Shown: piece by piece, positions 21,829-31,319 of the stretch
Position numbering within the stretch: position 1 is the first letter of the stretch
How the letters are laid out: each line of letters begins with the position of its first letter
Assembly: GCA_002964805.2 (NCBI GenBank)
Contig: PUDQ02000091.1
Coordinates: forward strand, 1 to 64,000
Direction: 5' to 3'
DNA: 64,000 nt
Origin: Trametes villosa
Taxonomy: Eukaryota; Basidiomycota; Agaricomycetes; Polyporales; Polyporaceae
Notes under the pieces: model-generated
Databases searched by the model: none
The model's input: only the letters and a program-made list of their open reading frames with translations
What the model was told of the DNA's origin: nothing
Program-made: the position numbers and the translations under genes

Positions 21829-24800
21829 CTCCCACTCGAGCGCAGCCTAAGACCCATAGCGCGGACGAACTTCCAGTGCTTCTCATGCGGGAGAGCCTTG
21901 GTAAGAATGTCCGCCACCATGTCATCCGTCCGAACCCAGCGAACCTCCGCCTGACCCTTCGCGACCAAGTCATCGCGCACGAAATGGTACTTGCGCTGAA
22001 TGTGCATGGTGCGAGCGCGGTACTGCGGGTCCTTGCTCAGGATGATGGCCGCCATGTTGTCGCACGCGAGAATGGAGGATTCACCCGGTGGGTGGCCAAT
22101 CTCGGCGAAGAACGTGCGCAACCAAGCGAGGTGTTGGCCAGCGTTGCTGAGGCCGATGTACTCAGACTCCGTGGAGGAGAGGGCAACCAAAGACTGACGC
22201 TTGCTTGACCACCCGATGGCACCCCGGTTGCTGATGAAGACAAAGCCGGAGGTGGACCGGGAGGTGTCGCGATCGCCAGACCAGTCAGCGTCCGAGTAGC
22301 CGTGGAAGTCCATGTCTCCGGCAACGTCAGAGCCGTCAAAGCGCAACTCCATGTCACGGGTCGCCTTGAGGTACCGCAGGCCACGCTTTGCCATCTCCCA
22401 GTGGCACCGCTTGGGGTTGGCAGAGTACCGACCGAGGACTCCAACCAGATACGCAATGTCAGGCCGAGTACCCATCATCGCGTACATCATAGATCCAATG
22501 ACGCTAGCGTAGGACACTGAGCGACCGTCGATCTCGATGGAGTGGCGAGTGGTGTTGTCCTCGGGGTCGTCGGCAGAAGGTTTGACACTGGTAGCCATGG
22601 GTGTGTACTGAGGCTTGCAGTCCTTCATCCCGTACCGATCAAGGACGGTGTCGATGTACTGCCGCTGGGAGAGGTAGACGGCGCGCGCTGGACGGTCGCG
22701 TCGGATGGCAATGCCAAGGATGTAGGAGGCCGCTCCGAGGTCTCGCATCTTGAACTGCGCAGTGAGCTTGCGCTTCACCTCATCCATAAAGGCACGAGAG
22801 GTGGCAGCGAGCAGCAGGTCGTCGACGTAGACAACGAGGAAGCAGAGCTGGCCCTGGTTGTTGTGGAAGACGTAGAGGCACGTCTCAGAGTCGAGGCGGG
22901 TGAAACCAAGTCCGGTGAGCTTCCGGTCCAAGGTCTTGTTCCACGTGCGGCCAGCCTGCTTGAGACCGTAGAGGGACCGCTTGAGACGCCAGCAGTGACC
23001 GGGTTCAATGGCCACACCCTCTGGGGGCATGAGGTACAGCTCCTCGTCAAGCTCGCCGTTGAGGTAGGCGGCTGAGACATCCATCTGGTCCAGTTCGAGG
23101 TCGTACCGCGCGGCGAGGGCAAGGATGATGCGCACGGACTCAAGGTTGGCGACAGGGGCAAAGACGTCCTGGTAGTCGATGCCGGCCTTCTGAGTGAATC
23201 CTCGAGCCACGATACGGATCTTGAACCGCTCGATCCCGCCGTTCTTGTCGAACTTAACGCGGAGGACGGGTTTGGACGTGATGGGCCGTACACCCGATGG
23301 AATGGGCACTGTCTCGTAGACGCAGTTGTCCCGCAGGTTCTGGAGCTCCTCCTCGAGAGCCGCCCGCCAGTGTTCGCCCTCAGGAGTGCTGAACGCTTCC
23401 CTCAGCGTGGAGGGGAGTTCGTGGTTCCTGGGGCCCGTGCTCGAGATACCGGCGAAGAAGACCTCATCGGCATCCATCTCTGGGAGATCTGGAAGCTCGA
23501 TGTCCGGGATGTGTTCCGGAGGTGCGTTCTGCGGTAGCGGCTGGAGATCAGGGCTAGGTGGTGCTGGAGGAGGAGGTGCTGCTGCTGGTGCCTGCGCTGG
23601 AGGGACCTGCACACGTCGTTGTTGACGTCGCTGCTCTTCCTCCTGGAGGGTGCGCTCGTACTCGCGGTTTCTGTTTGCTACGTGCCGCTCTCTCCCGGAT
23701 CGCCGGACTGGGGCAGGTGCCTGAGGAGGTGCAGAGACACGCCGCTGCTGGAACCGTGCGGGCTGCGGTGTCCTAACCGGAGAGGGTTGAGCAGGAGGAG
23801 GTGGAGCCGGTGCCTGAGGAGGCTGCACGACTTGCGAGACACGGCGCGGGATGCGCGACGGCGTGCCATCACGAGGAGGGAGAGGTGGAGCTCCCACTGG
23901 CCCCGCAGCGGGTGGGGGAGGTGCTCCCACTGGCTCTGCAGCGTCTGGGGGAGGCACTGGAGCTCCCACTGGCCCGATGAAGACTGGTTCATCATAGCGT
24001 ACCGGAGCAGGCCGGCGAGGACGGAGGATGTCGTCGTACTTGTTGTTTCCAGCTGGCTCAGGGCCGAGTTCCTTGAGGAATTCAGCAGGGGGGCCGCCGT
24101 TCTCGTTGAACTGGACATGTCGGCTGGAGAACACCTGACGTGTGGTGACGTCCATGAGCTTGTACGCTTGCTTCCCGTACTCGTACCCAAGGAAGATGCA
24201 CTTCCTCCCCTTCGGCGCGAATTTGCCCTTCCGCTTGTCTTTGGGGATGAGCGCGTAGGCCGGGCAGCCGAATGGATGGAAGAACGTGGGGTCGATCTTG
24301 CGCTGCTCGCCGAGGAGGGCCTGGTATGGGGTTCTGCCCTTGAGACCCTTGGCGGGGCTGCGGCAGATGACGTACGCGGCAGTTTGCATTGCGTCAGCCC
24401 AGAAGGACTTGGGCAGGCGGGACTCAATGAGCATGGCGACGGTGAGATTGACGAGGGTCTGGTTGACGCGCTCTGCCATACCGTTCTGCTCTGGAGTGTC
24501 GGCCGCCGTGGTCTCGTGAAGGACACCCTCCTTGCGCAGTTGCGCCTCGAATGCCTTGCTCGTGTACTCGCCGCCGTTGTCCGTTCGAAGGAACTGGACG
24601 AAGTTGGGAGAGAGAGCGATGTCTCCCACTTCTTCCCGGAGGGCTGCCTGGACGTCCGCTTTCCACCGGTTGTAGGTGTCCTGAGCTTCACTCTTGTGCT
24701 TCATGAAGAGGACCCACAGGAACCGGTTGTACTCGTCGAGGAAGGTGATCCAGTAGCGGAAGCCTTGGCGCGAGGCATCGACCATGCCGCCGACATCGGA

Positions 24801-26336
24801 GTGTATGTACTGGAGTGGCCGGGTCGCGCGGTTTCCGGTGCGGGGCTTGAACGGTAGCTTGTGCATCTTCCCCATGGCGCACGGCTCGCAGAACTGGGGC
24901 TCGCCCGTGAGGGTGTCGATGCCCTTGAGCTGCCGCTTGGAGACCATATGTTTGAGGCGGTCCATGGAGATGTGCGCGAAGCGGCGATGGAGGACGTTGA
25001 TGTCCACAGCGAGCATGGCTTGGTCCTTGCGAGGGAGCGGATCGACCTCGAGGTGGTAAAGCCCACGCTTGGGGGTTGCGTGCATGATGCGCGTGCCGTT
25101 GCTGAGACGTACCCGGCCGCTGTGCTCCACGAAGAGTACATTGAGTCCGCGAGCGCAGAGTCGCTGGACCGAGACGAGGGCAACCGCGAACGAGGGGATG
25201 AGGAGGACGTCCGAGAGGATGGTTTCGTACTCCTTGCCATCCACCTTGCTGAGGAGCGTGATGGACCCCTTTCCAACGGCGTGCACGTTCGAGTTGTCGC
25301 CAAAGCTGACTCGACGAGGTGTGGTGAACGGCTCGTAGCTGCCAGGGACGAACCAACTGCGTTCCGGCACCATGTGTGCGGAGGCGCCAGAGTCGACGAG
25401 GATGGGGATGGACTTGCGGTTGGTGTCGGACGCGAGGTAGGCCTGAATGCGCTTGCGGAGAGACTTCGAGATATGTACATGATGCGCCTGAGCGCTGGTA
25501 TCTGAGTCTACGCTGGCCGAGTCCGAGTCCGAGTCCTCCACCACCTTATGTGCATCCGCCCGCTTCTTCTTCTTCTTGCGCTTCCCGTCTGCGTTGCCCT
25601 GCTTGGACTTCAGCACGCGGCACTCGTCCGTGGCGTGCGAGTCGTTGAAGCCGTGGTGTGAGCAGTGCTTCTTGCCGCTCGGCTTCGGTGTGGAACCGGA
25701 GGCCTTGAGGGCAGACTCGGGCGCGGAGGAGGCGGTGCGGGCGACCTCTGCGTGGATGCGGGCGTCGACATCACTGAAGGACAGTGACTGGCCGAGGGGG
25801 ATGGCGCTGAGGATGGTGGTGCGGAAGGTGTCCCATCGCGTGTCCGAGGGGAGCGAGTTGAGGAGCGCGTAGGCGAGGAACTCGTCGTCCATCGGCTTCT
25901 TCAAGCCGGCGAGCTTGCGGTGGTCAGAGAGTAGACGACCGATGTGGTCGTCAATGCTGCTCGTCCCGTCCCAGCGCGCGTTGACCAGGTTCATCCAGGT
26001 GTAGAAGGAGAGGACCGTGGTGTTGGTCTGCTCGTACTCCTTCGTGATGGCCTGGAAGAGGTCGCGCGCGGTCGCGCAGTCGGCGAACTTGAGGGCGATG
26101 GCGTCTAAGATGTGCTCGACGAGGATGCCGTGCGCCTTCTCAGCCCGGATGTCCCAGGAGTCCGTGGCGTTAGGGCCGTACGTCGGGGGATAGACTGTAG
26201 TAGTCTGAGGAGGGCGGACCTCCTCCCCGGCAACGATACGGCCCGCCCCCACAGCGCGCAACTTAGCCAAGACGCGGATTTTCCACATCTGGTAGTTGTC
26301 GGCGCCAGTGAGCACCAGGGTGGTGTCGTCACCCAT
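21813..26336 (-). CDS. Copia gag-pol polyprotein, 1507 aa
   Basis: A single frame without a gag-pol frameshift, as is usual for Copia. In order: a gag region (UBN2-like) at about 1-210; a zinc-knuckle-like motif at about 222-240 (HCSHHGFNDSHATDEC, a C/H-rich variant rather than plain CCHC); an aspartic protease with ILVDSGASAHM near 315; a GAG-pre-integrase motif (LHRRFAHISMDRLKHM) near 445; an integrase core with the DDE pattern (HSDVGG, LRTDNGGEYTS, ETTAADTPEQNGMAER); reverse transcriptase with YVDDLLLA; and RNase H with YSDADWSGD and STESEYIGL. Every catalytic motif I looked for is present. The stop falls inside the 3' LTR. The start at 26336 follows a leader of about 470 nt with tandem repeats. 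Confidence 0.95.
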   Translation of the reverse strand: MGDDTTLVLTGADNYQMWKIRVLAKLRAVGAGRIVAGEEVRPPQTTTVYPPTYGPNATDSWDIRAEKAHGILVEHILDAIALKFADCATARDLFQAITKEYEQTNTTVLSFYTWMNLVNARWDGTSSIDDHIGRLLSDHRKLAGLKKPMDDEFLAYALLNSLPSDTRWDTFRTTILSAIPLGQSLSFSDVDARIHAEVARTASSAPESALKASGSTPKPSGKKHCSHHGFNDSHATDECRVLKSKQGNADGKRKKKKKRADAHKVVEDSDSDSASVDSDTSAQAHHVHISKSLRKRIQAYLASDTNRKSIPILVDSGASAHMVPERSWFVPGSYEPFTTPRRVSFGDNSNVHAVGKGSITLLSKVDGKEYETILSDVLLIPSFAVALVSVQRLCARGLNVLFVEHSGRVRLSNGTRIMHATPKRGLYHLEVDPLPRKDQAMLAVDINVLHRRFAHISMDRLKHMVSKRQLKGIDTLTGEPQFCEPCAMGKMHKLPFKPRTGNRATRPLQYIHSDVGGMVDASRQGFRYWITFLDEYNRFLWVLFMKHKSEAQDTYNRWKADVQAALREEVGDIALSPNFVQFLRTDNGGEYTSKAFEAQLRKEGVLHETTAADTPEQNGMAERVNQTLVNLTVAMLIESRLPKSFWADAMQTAAYVICRSPAKGLKGRTPYQALLGEQRKIDPTFFHPFGCPAYALIPKDKRKGKFAPKGRKCIFLGYEYGKQAYKLMDVTTRQVFSSRHVQFNENGGPPAEFLKELGPEPAGNNKYDDILRPRRPAPVRYDEPVFIGPVGAPVPPPDAAEPVGAPPPPAAGPVGAPPLPPRDGTPSRIPRRVSQVVQPPQAPAPPPPAQPSPVRTPQPARFQQRRVSAPPQAPAPVRRSGRERHVANRNREYERTLQEEEQRRQQRRVQVPPAQAPAAAPPPPAPPSPDLQPLPQNAPPEHIPDIELPDLPEMDADEVFFAGISSTGPRNHELPSTLREAFSTPEGEHWRAALEEELQNLRDNCVYETVPIPSGVRPITSKPVLRVKFDKNGGIERFKIRIVARGFTQKAGIDYQDVFAPVANLESVRIILALAARYDLELDQMDVSAAYLNGELDEELYLMPPEGVAIEPGHCWRLKRSLYGLKQAGRTWNKTLDRKLTGLGFTRLDSETCLYVFHNNQGQLCFLVVYVDDLLLAATSRAFMDEVKRKLTAQFKMRDLGAASYILGIAIRRDRPARAVYLSQRQYIDTVLDRYGMKDCKPQYTPMATSVKPSADDPEDNTTRHSIEIDGRSVSYASVIGSMMYAMMGTRPDIAYLVGVLGRYSANPKRCHWEMAKRGLRYLKATRDMELRFDGSDVAGDMDFHGYSDADWSGDRDTSRSTSGFVFISNRGAIGWSSKRQSLVALSSTESEYIGLSNAGQHLAWLRTFFAEIGHPPGESSILACDNMAAIILSKDPQYRARTMHIQRKYHFVRDDLVAKGQAEVRWVRTDDMVADILTKALPHEKHWKFVRAMGLRLRSSGSVGMH

Positions 26337-26380
26337 GGCTGTGGCCTAGGCACTGGACAGGCGCTAGGCAGACGCCGGTG

Positions 26381-26484
26381 GCTGAGGCGCTGGGCAGGCG
26401 CTGGTGGCTGAGGCGCTGGGCAGGCGCTGGTGGCTGAGGCGCTGGGCAGGCGCTGGTGGCTGAGGCGCTGGGCAGGCGCTGGTG
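26381..26484. repeat. 26-bp tandem repeat in the Copia leader (4 copies)
   Basis: The unit GCTGAGGCGCTGGGCAGGCG plus CTGGTG occurs four times in a row from 26381, preceded by a degenerate copy. It lies in the 5' leader just upstream of the gag start. It could influence packaging or translation, or serve no function. Confidence 0.9.
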
Positions 26485-26788
26485 GGTGTTTCCTAATTAG
26501 GTAGTGCGGCACGTCGCACTACCAAATGCGGAAGTGCACCGGTGGCCACTGAGGAGTGGGCAAAGGAGGGGAACCGCGCACTCAGTGATTATATCACGAG
26601 CGTCAGCGGAGGTCTTCGCAGTGGTATAGACCAAAGCGGATAGGGTGTGGGATGGAAAAGGAATGGGAAGAGGGGAGCGCCTACTGAGGAGATAACCCCA
26701 GCAGGTGTGGATTGGGAAGGAGTGGACGTCTTCCTGGTCTTGCAGGAAGGCTGGGCGTCTTGATAGATTTGGGGGCTCTCTGGATCTA

Positions 26789-26807
26789 GAGCGCAGGGCT
26801 CATAACC
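26789..26807 (-). promoter_or_regulatory. Putative half-tRNA primer-binding site
   Basis: The 19 nt adjoining the 5' LTR read GAGCGCAGGGCTCATAACC on the plus strand. This matches the anticodon stem-loop of fungal initiator tRNA-Met (CAU anticodon in the loop), as I recall it, rather than a tRNA 3' end. The minus-strand RNA would therefore pair with an internal tRNA segment. That is the half-tRNA priming known for Drosophila copia. Confidence 0.8.
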
Positions 26808-27100
26808 TGTCGGAATCTGTAAGGGAGACGCGCTCAGCCGTCTGTAAGAGGAACGACTAAATCTATTATCTGTACCTGTAAGGGAGACGCGCTACATACA
26901 TGTGTGAGCTATCTGACAGGTACAGTAGACAAATGAATGACATACCTCAGCCGTCTGTAAGAGGAACGACTGAGGAAAGGAAAGAGAGGAGGCCAGCGCG
27001 GTATGCGCTGGCTGGTGGCTGTGCTCGGATTATCTAACAAGTCCTGATATAGTAGGTATCTTATCTACGGCGCTTGTCCATTGCTCAGTGCATTCCAACA
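26808..27100 (-). repeat. 5' LTR of the Copia element
   Basis: 293 bp, one visible difference from the 3' LTR. On the minus strand a CTATATCAG TATA-like box lies about 45 nt into the LTR, a plausible promoter for the element. Confidence 0.95.
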
Positions 27101-27484
27101 CGTAGGAGTGAGCGGAATGATGTTCCCGGCGTTGAGGAACAAGCGTGGGGAGGATGCAAGAAGGCCGTGTCCGGAGTCACCGACGGTGTTCCCATCCTCC
27201 GAGACAACCAGCTTGAAGGTTTCCATAGCGTCTTTGCTCAAGCGGTCGAAGAATTGAGCAGCAAAACTGGAAGTCCCCCATACGAAGATCGACTGGTCGG
27301 GAATGTGTTTGATGATCTCTTCCTGCAAGCGGAGGAACGCGTTGCGACCTTCGCCGTAGATCAGCGACAGGTGGACCCCGAAGATACCGAGAAGCGAGTA
27401 CGCCTCGTCCTCGACACGCGTGGTCTCCCTAGTAGCGGCCCACGACATCCTTCGGGCGACGCTGGCGGACTTCAGGGAGGATAC

Positions 27485-28410
27485 CAGCAGCTGTTGTAGC
27501 CAAATACTGTCACGAACCGTATAGCTCCCGTGACTGTTTTACAATACGAACCGTCAGCTTCGTATTGTGTCACGAAGCGCCGGGGCAGCCACCGGGAGCT
27601 GCCTTATTAGGCAGGCAGCCCGGGGGAGGCCTGTTATCTCTAGAGAGATAACAGATCTGGGGAGATAAGGGCCTAATCTCACTGATTAGGCCCCTCCCCT
27701 TATCTCCCGAGCTGCCCGGGCCTCCCGATAGCCTCGGGGGGCCGGCGGCTATTTGCCCCTTTGGGCACCATAGCCTGGTAGGCTCCCCCCCTCTAGCTCA
27801 TTCATTTTCTACTCAATCCGGCTCATTATAGGCGCGTTTTGAACGCATTTCCAGGGCGAACAAGACGAGGGTAAAGCAATGCGGATTAGGTAAGTACTTA
27901 CTGCGCTTACCACCAGGCTTACACCCCCTTTGCCCACAGTAATTGAACGATATCTCGCCCGTTCCTCGGCGCACTCTCGGGAGAATGGTACCCCCGGATT
28001 CGCATCGTCGATGCGCACCTAACGGGCCCTCACACGCGCAAATCTGTCCAGCAGTTCCGGTGCAGCGCCTGCCCCACCTCAGGGGCAGGCCTGCAAGCTG
28101 CAACTCGGCCATCAGTGGCCGGAATCGCGTCGGAAAGGACTCGTTTTAAAGGTAATGTACTCCATACCCTGGGCGACCCATTCGCACGGCCGCGCTAGGC
28201 GCGGTTTCAGCCAGGGGAGGCAAGCAGTGCTCAGCCACAGCAGCCTCCCCTGGCTGATATCTCCATCAGTTCTTCCCCGATAGCTGAGTTTTATACACCG
28301 TCTGAAAGCTGCTGAACGCAGCTATCAGGCGATGTATACACCTCAGCAATCCGGCCGCTTGAACCGACGATCTCCCTATGCCCTCCTCCTACCCCCCTTT
28401 GGCCCTCCCA
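27485..28410 (+). repeat. Left arm of the foldback element
   Basis: Outer 300 bp near-identical to the right arm, inner 600 bp diverged. Nested local hairpins include GTTATCTCTAGAGAGATAAC (about 27629-27649), GAGATAAGGGCCTAATC...GATTAGGCCCC (27661-27707) and AGCCAGGGGAGGC...GCCTCCCCTGGCT (about 28210-28257). Confidence 0.85.
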
Positions 28411-28887
28411 CCTTGCCAGGGGTGCTCTGAGAGCTCTATCTTTTTTTGTTGGTACTCTTATAATGTGGGTAAAGGATAGTGGGTTTTGGAAGGTCATCAG
28501 CACAGTCTATTCAACAGGAAAGCATTTTCTGATGTGTTTACACCCCCTCCTCACTGAATATGCGATTTCTCTTTCGTTCCTCAAGCTACCGCCATGCGGT
28601 TTTTTGCAATGTGTACTCAAAGACTTCCCGTACCTGGATCCGCCCTCAAAACCGTTATCGGGTGTTTGTAGATGTCAGTAGACTCCTATCAGTTCTGAAA
28701 GGAGACAGTCATTTACACTACATGGATCGACTGTATCATCCTGTCAGTACCCCCATGCTGACGCCGATAAAAACGCGCATCCAACGCATCCGGATTCATG
28801 AAAATCGGCCGGAAATTGATTGAAATACCAGTCTGAGAGTGCTAGAGCCCTGTACTGCAGTACTGCACAGCTGTGCAGGCTCGGGCA

Positions 28888-28905
28888 TGTAAGACGCGTC
28901 TTACA
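28888..28905. repeat. Central 18-bp perfect palindrome in the foldback element
   Basis: TGTAAGACGCGTCTTACA. It sits inside a larger imperfect palindrome of about 95 bp (28850-28945) with ACTGCACAGCTGTGCAG-like blocks on both sides and AGCCCTGT/ACAGGGCT ends. This is close to the middle of the element. Confidence 0.9.
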
Positions 28906-29384
28906 GGCCATAGCTGTGCAGTAGTGAAGCACAGGGCTTCAGCAGAGGTTTGCCCATACCTCTGCCAGTTCTGCACCTATTAACACGATTTTTTTTGCGT
29001 TGGATTCACAATATCAGTCGCTTTCGGACCGTACCATTCAATCTGTAGTACATGTACTAGAGGAGCCCCTGTGTACCGATGTAATTCCGCGCTGATAACA
29101 ATTTTACAGTACATCCTGAGGCCCGATAACGCTGTGGAGTGGTGTTCCTGGTAGGTACGGTCAAGGAGAAGAGGATGAAAAAAAGAGCTAGTCAAACGCT
29201 GGGAAAATGAGTACAATATCGCAGAATTCCTCTGGGCACCCTCAGGAGCCAGAGAAACTAACTTTACCTGAGTTCTGCTCATTGTATGAGCATCCTAAGC
29301 ATTGTTAAATGCATTTTGTTGCTGCTTAAACATGATAAGGCCATCCGGAACAGGCTGGAGCTCCTACAGAACACAGGGTGAGGG

Positions 29385-30300
29385 TGTAGGGGGTAGGAGG
29401 AGGGCATGGGGAGAGCGCAGGTTCAAGCGGACGAATCGCTGAGGCGTATACATTGCCTGATAGCTGCGTTCAGCAGCTTTTAGACGGTGTATAAACCTCG
29501 GCAATCGGTGGAGAACTGACGGAGATATCAGCCAGGGGAGGCTGCTGTGGCTGAGCACTGTTCGCCTCCCCTGGCTGATACCACGCGTCGCGCGGCCGTG
29601 CGAATGTGTTGCCCAGAATATGGCGTACATTACCTTTAAAATGCGCCCATTCCGACGCAGTTCCGCCCAGTAATCATGGAGCTGCTACAAGTGGGCCTGC
29701 CCCTGAGGTGGCACAGACGCTGCACCGCAACCGCTGGACCGTTTTGCGCGCGCAGGGGCTCATCCTGTGCGCATTGATCACACGAGTATGGGGATACACT
29801 TCGCGCGCGGGCGCGCGAAGGAACGACCGAGATATGGCCTAATTACTGTGGGCAGAAGAGGCTGTAAGTCCACTGGGAGGCGCACTGAGTACTTACCTGA
29901 TTTGCGTCGCAATGCCTGCGTCTTGTTCGCCCTAAGAATGCGTTTAAAACGCGCCTACAATCAGCCTTATTGAGTAAAAACTGAGTGAGCAATGGAGGGA
30001 GCACCTACCAGGCTATGGTGCCCAAAGGGGCAAATAGCCGCCGGCCCCCCGAGGCTATCGGGAGGCCCGGGCAGCTCGGGAGATAAGGGGAGGGGCCTAA
30101 TCAGTGAGATTAGGCCCTTATCTCCCCAGATCTGTTATCTCTCTAGAGATAACAGGCCTCCCCCGGGCTGCCTGCCTAATAAGGCAGCTCCCGGTGGCTG
30201 CCCCGGCGCTTCGTGACACAATACGAAGCTGACGGTTCATATTGCAAAACAGTCACGGGAGCTATACGGTTCGTTACAGTATTTGGCTACAGCAACTGGT
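29385..30300 (-). repeat. Right arm of the foldback element
   Basis: Inverted partner of 27485-28410. It has the same hairpins in the outer 300 bp. The inner part carries a further hairpin CTTCGCGCGCGGGCGCGCGAAG at about 29799-29820. Confidence 0.85.
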
Positions 30301-30950
30301 GAGGATACGCCCGCAAGGATGTCGAAGTCGATTCGAGTGATACACTCGAGCGTTCTAGCAAGGCCGTATTTAGTGCCGAAGAATCTCCACTGGCTGTCCA
30401 TGAACACGACGTCATTGGGTGCGATGAGTTCCTGCAGCGTCCACCCGCGAAAGTGCCATCGACTCTTCCGGAACTCCGAGTTCTCACTTCCGGCGTCTGT
30501 GCCATCGGAGACGTCCACAAGGTACACGTAGCAGACGTCGGCGTGTTTGTACAACTCGAACATGGAGTTGATAGCCTCCCCGAGCTCCGCGCTGCTTGAC
30601 TTGTCGATGCAACCGGAGTCCACCCAGACGAGCTCGTATCCGGCCTCGCGCGCGATCCGGCAAAAGCCTCTGATTTTCGCGGACAAGCCAGAGTCCTCCG
30701 CAAAGATGGGGTGGGAGGTTGTGGGGAGGAAGGGAAGGTGTGCTAGCGTTGGATCAACTTGTGTGGGTTCTCGGGGGTAGGGTCTTGCTGGAATACCGTG
30801 GCGGTTCTGGAGTTTTAGGATCTCCGCGTATGATTGCTCTCCTCCATCGGCCTCCGACCGCCACGTGTGCGATAGGATCGCATAGGTGACTTTCCGCGGG
30901 TCTTCTACCCAGTGGAATTGCCCGGTGCGTGTGTGCAAGAAGCGCGGCAT

Positions 30951-31319
30951 GGCCCTATGTAGCGGGGTGAGCAATACGCACGGAAAGGGCGCAAGTGCGG
31001 CATTACCTTGGTGTTTGCACTGCTGTAGTGTCGAAGGAAGGCGATGTCGGGAGGAATAGCTCGCAGAGGGCTGTTTACAAGTAACGCTATGAGTTACTCG
31101 GCGTCCGTGCGTTCGATACCGTTGACATTGCGCAGTAGCGCAGATGGCGGCTACTAGCACAACCGCGCGCGCGATTGACCGACGGCCGTCGCAGAAGTAG
31201 CGCCCGTGCAGGCTCTCACCTCGACTCTCCTCACTAGCCGAGTCATGGGACAGGAACATACAGCACAAGGCACCCCAACGCGTCAGGCTGTTCGGTATAC
31301 AGTACTGTTACTTGCTCAC
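30951..31319. other. Upstream region of HET1, junction of the two duplicated units
   Basis: Contains the HET1 5' UTR and promoter on the minus strand. The first 100 bp is recognisably related to the same position upstream of HET2 (37430-37540). At about 31320 the DBR1-related sequence of unit B begins. The unit boundary therefore lies within this interval. Confidence 0.6.

Larger units (their letters stand above)
21536..27100 (-). mobile_element. Complete Ty1/Copia LTR retrotransposon, 5565 bp
   Basis: Two 293-bp LTRs (21536-21828 and 26808-27100) start TGTCGGAATC and end GCATTCCAACA. By eye they differ at one base (A at about 21790, T at about 27062). A perfect 5-bp target duplication CGTAG flanks the element (21531-21535 and 27101-27105). 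It is transcribed on the minus strand, so the 5' LTR is the right-hand one. A purine tract (GAGTGGGAG, minus) abuts the 3' LTR, and a primer-binding site abuts the 5' LTR. One uninterrupted gag-pol frame fills it. The near-identical LTRs and open frame indicate a very recent insertion, possibly by a still-active element. Confidence 0.97.
27485..30300. mobile_element. Non-coding foldback element, 2816 bp, long inverted arms
   Basis: Flanked by a perfect 8-bp target duplication GAGGATAC (27477-27484 and 30301-30308). The ends are CAGCAGCTGTTGTAGCC at left and, in reverse, ACCAGTTGCTGTAGCC. From there an inverted repeat runs inward: about 27495-27785 matches about 29999-30290 with only about three differences, then a weaker match (very roughly 75-80% by eye) continues to about 28410 and 29385. 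The central 950 bp is unique. No transposase frame exists. The arms are packed with small perfect hairpins. The 8-bp duplication and CAG end would fit hAT or KDZ-type transposases acting in trans; that assignment is a guess. Confidence 0.9.
20172..30950 (-). pseudogene. HET-domain gene (HET1) split by two mobile elements
   Basis: Minus-strand HET (heterokaryon incompatibility) gene whose coding sequence lies in three pieces: 30950-30301, 27476-27101 and 21530-20172, counting each target duplication once. The first gap is the foldback element (27485-30300) and the second the Copia element (21536-27100). The pieces total 2385 nt (795 codons), with no stop or frameshift seen. Both junctions read in frame and align with the intact paralogue HET2, for example GVSSLKSASVARRM against GKSSISSASVARRM. 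The HET domain is in the first piece (AILSHTWRSE, FCRIAREAGYELVWVDSGCI, FRGWTLQELIAP). A 5'-UTR intron ending just before the ATG (donor GGTAATG, acceptor CATAG) is shared with HET2. The gene is almost certainly inactive now but was probably intact until recently. Confidence 0.9.

Noticed and set aside
27485..30300. Foldback element as a pair of ordinary LTRs
   Set aside because: The arms are inverted, not direct, and the target duplication is 8 bp with no retroelement coding sequence.
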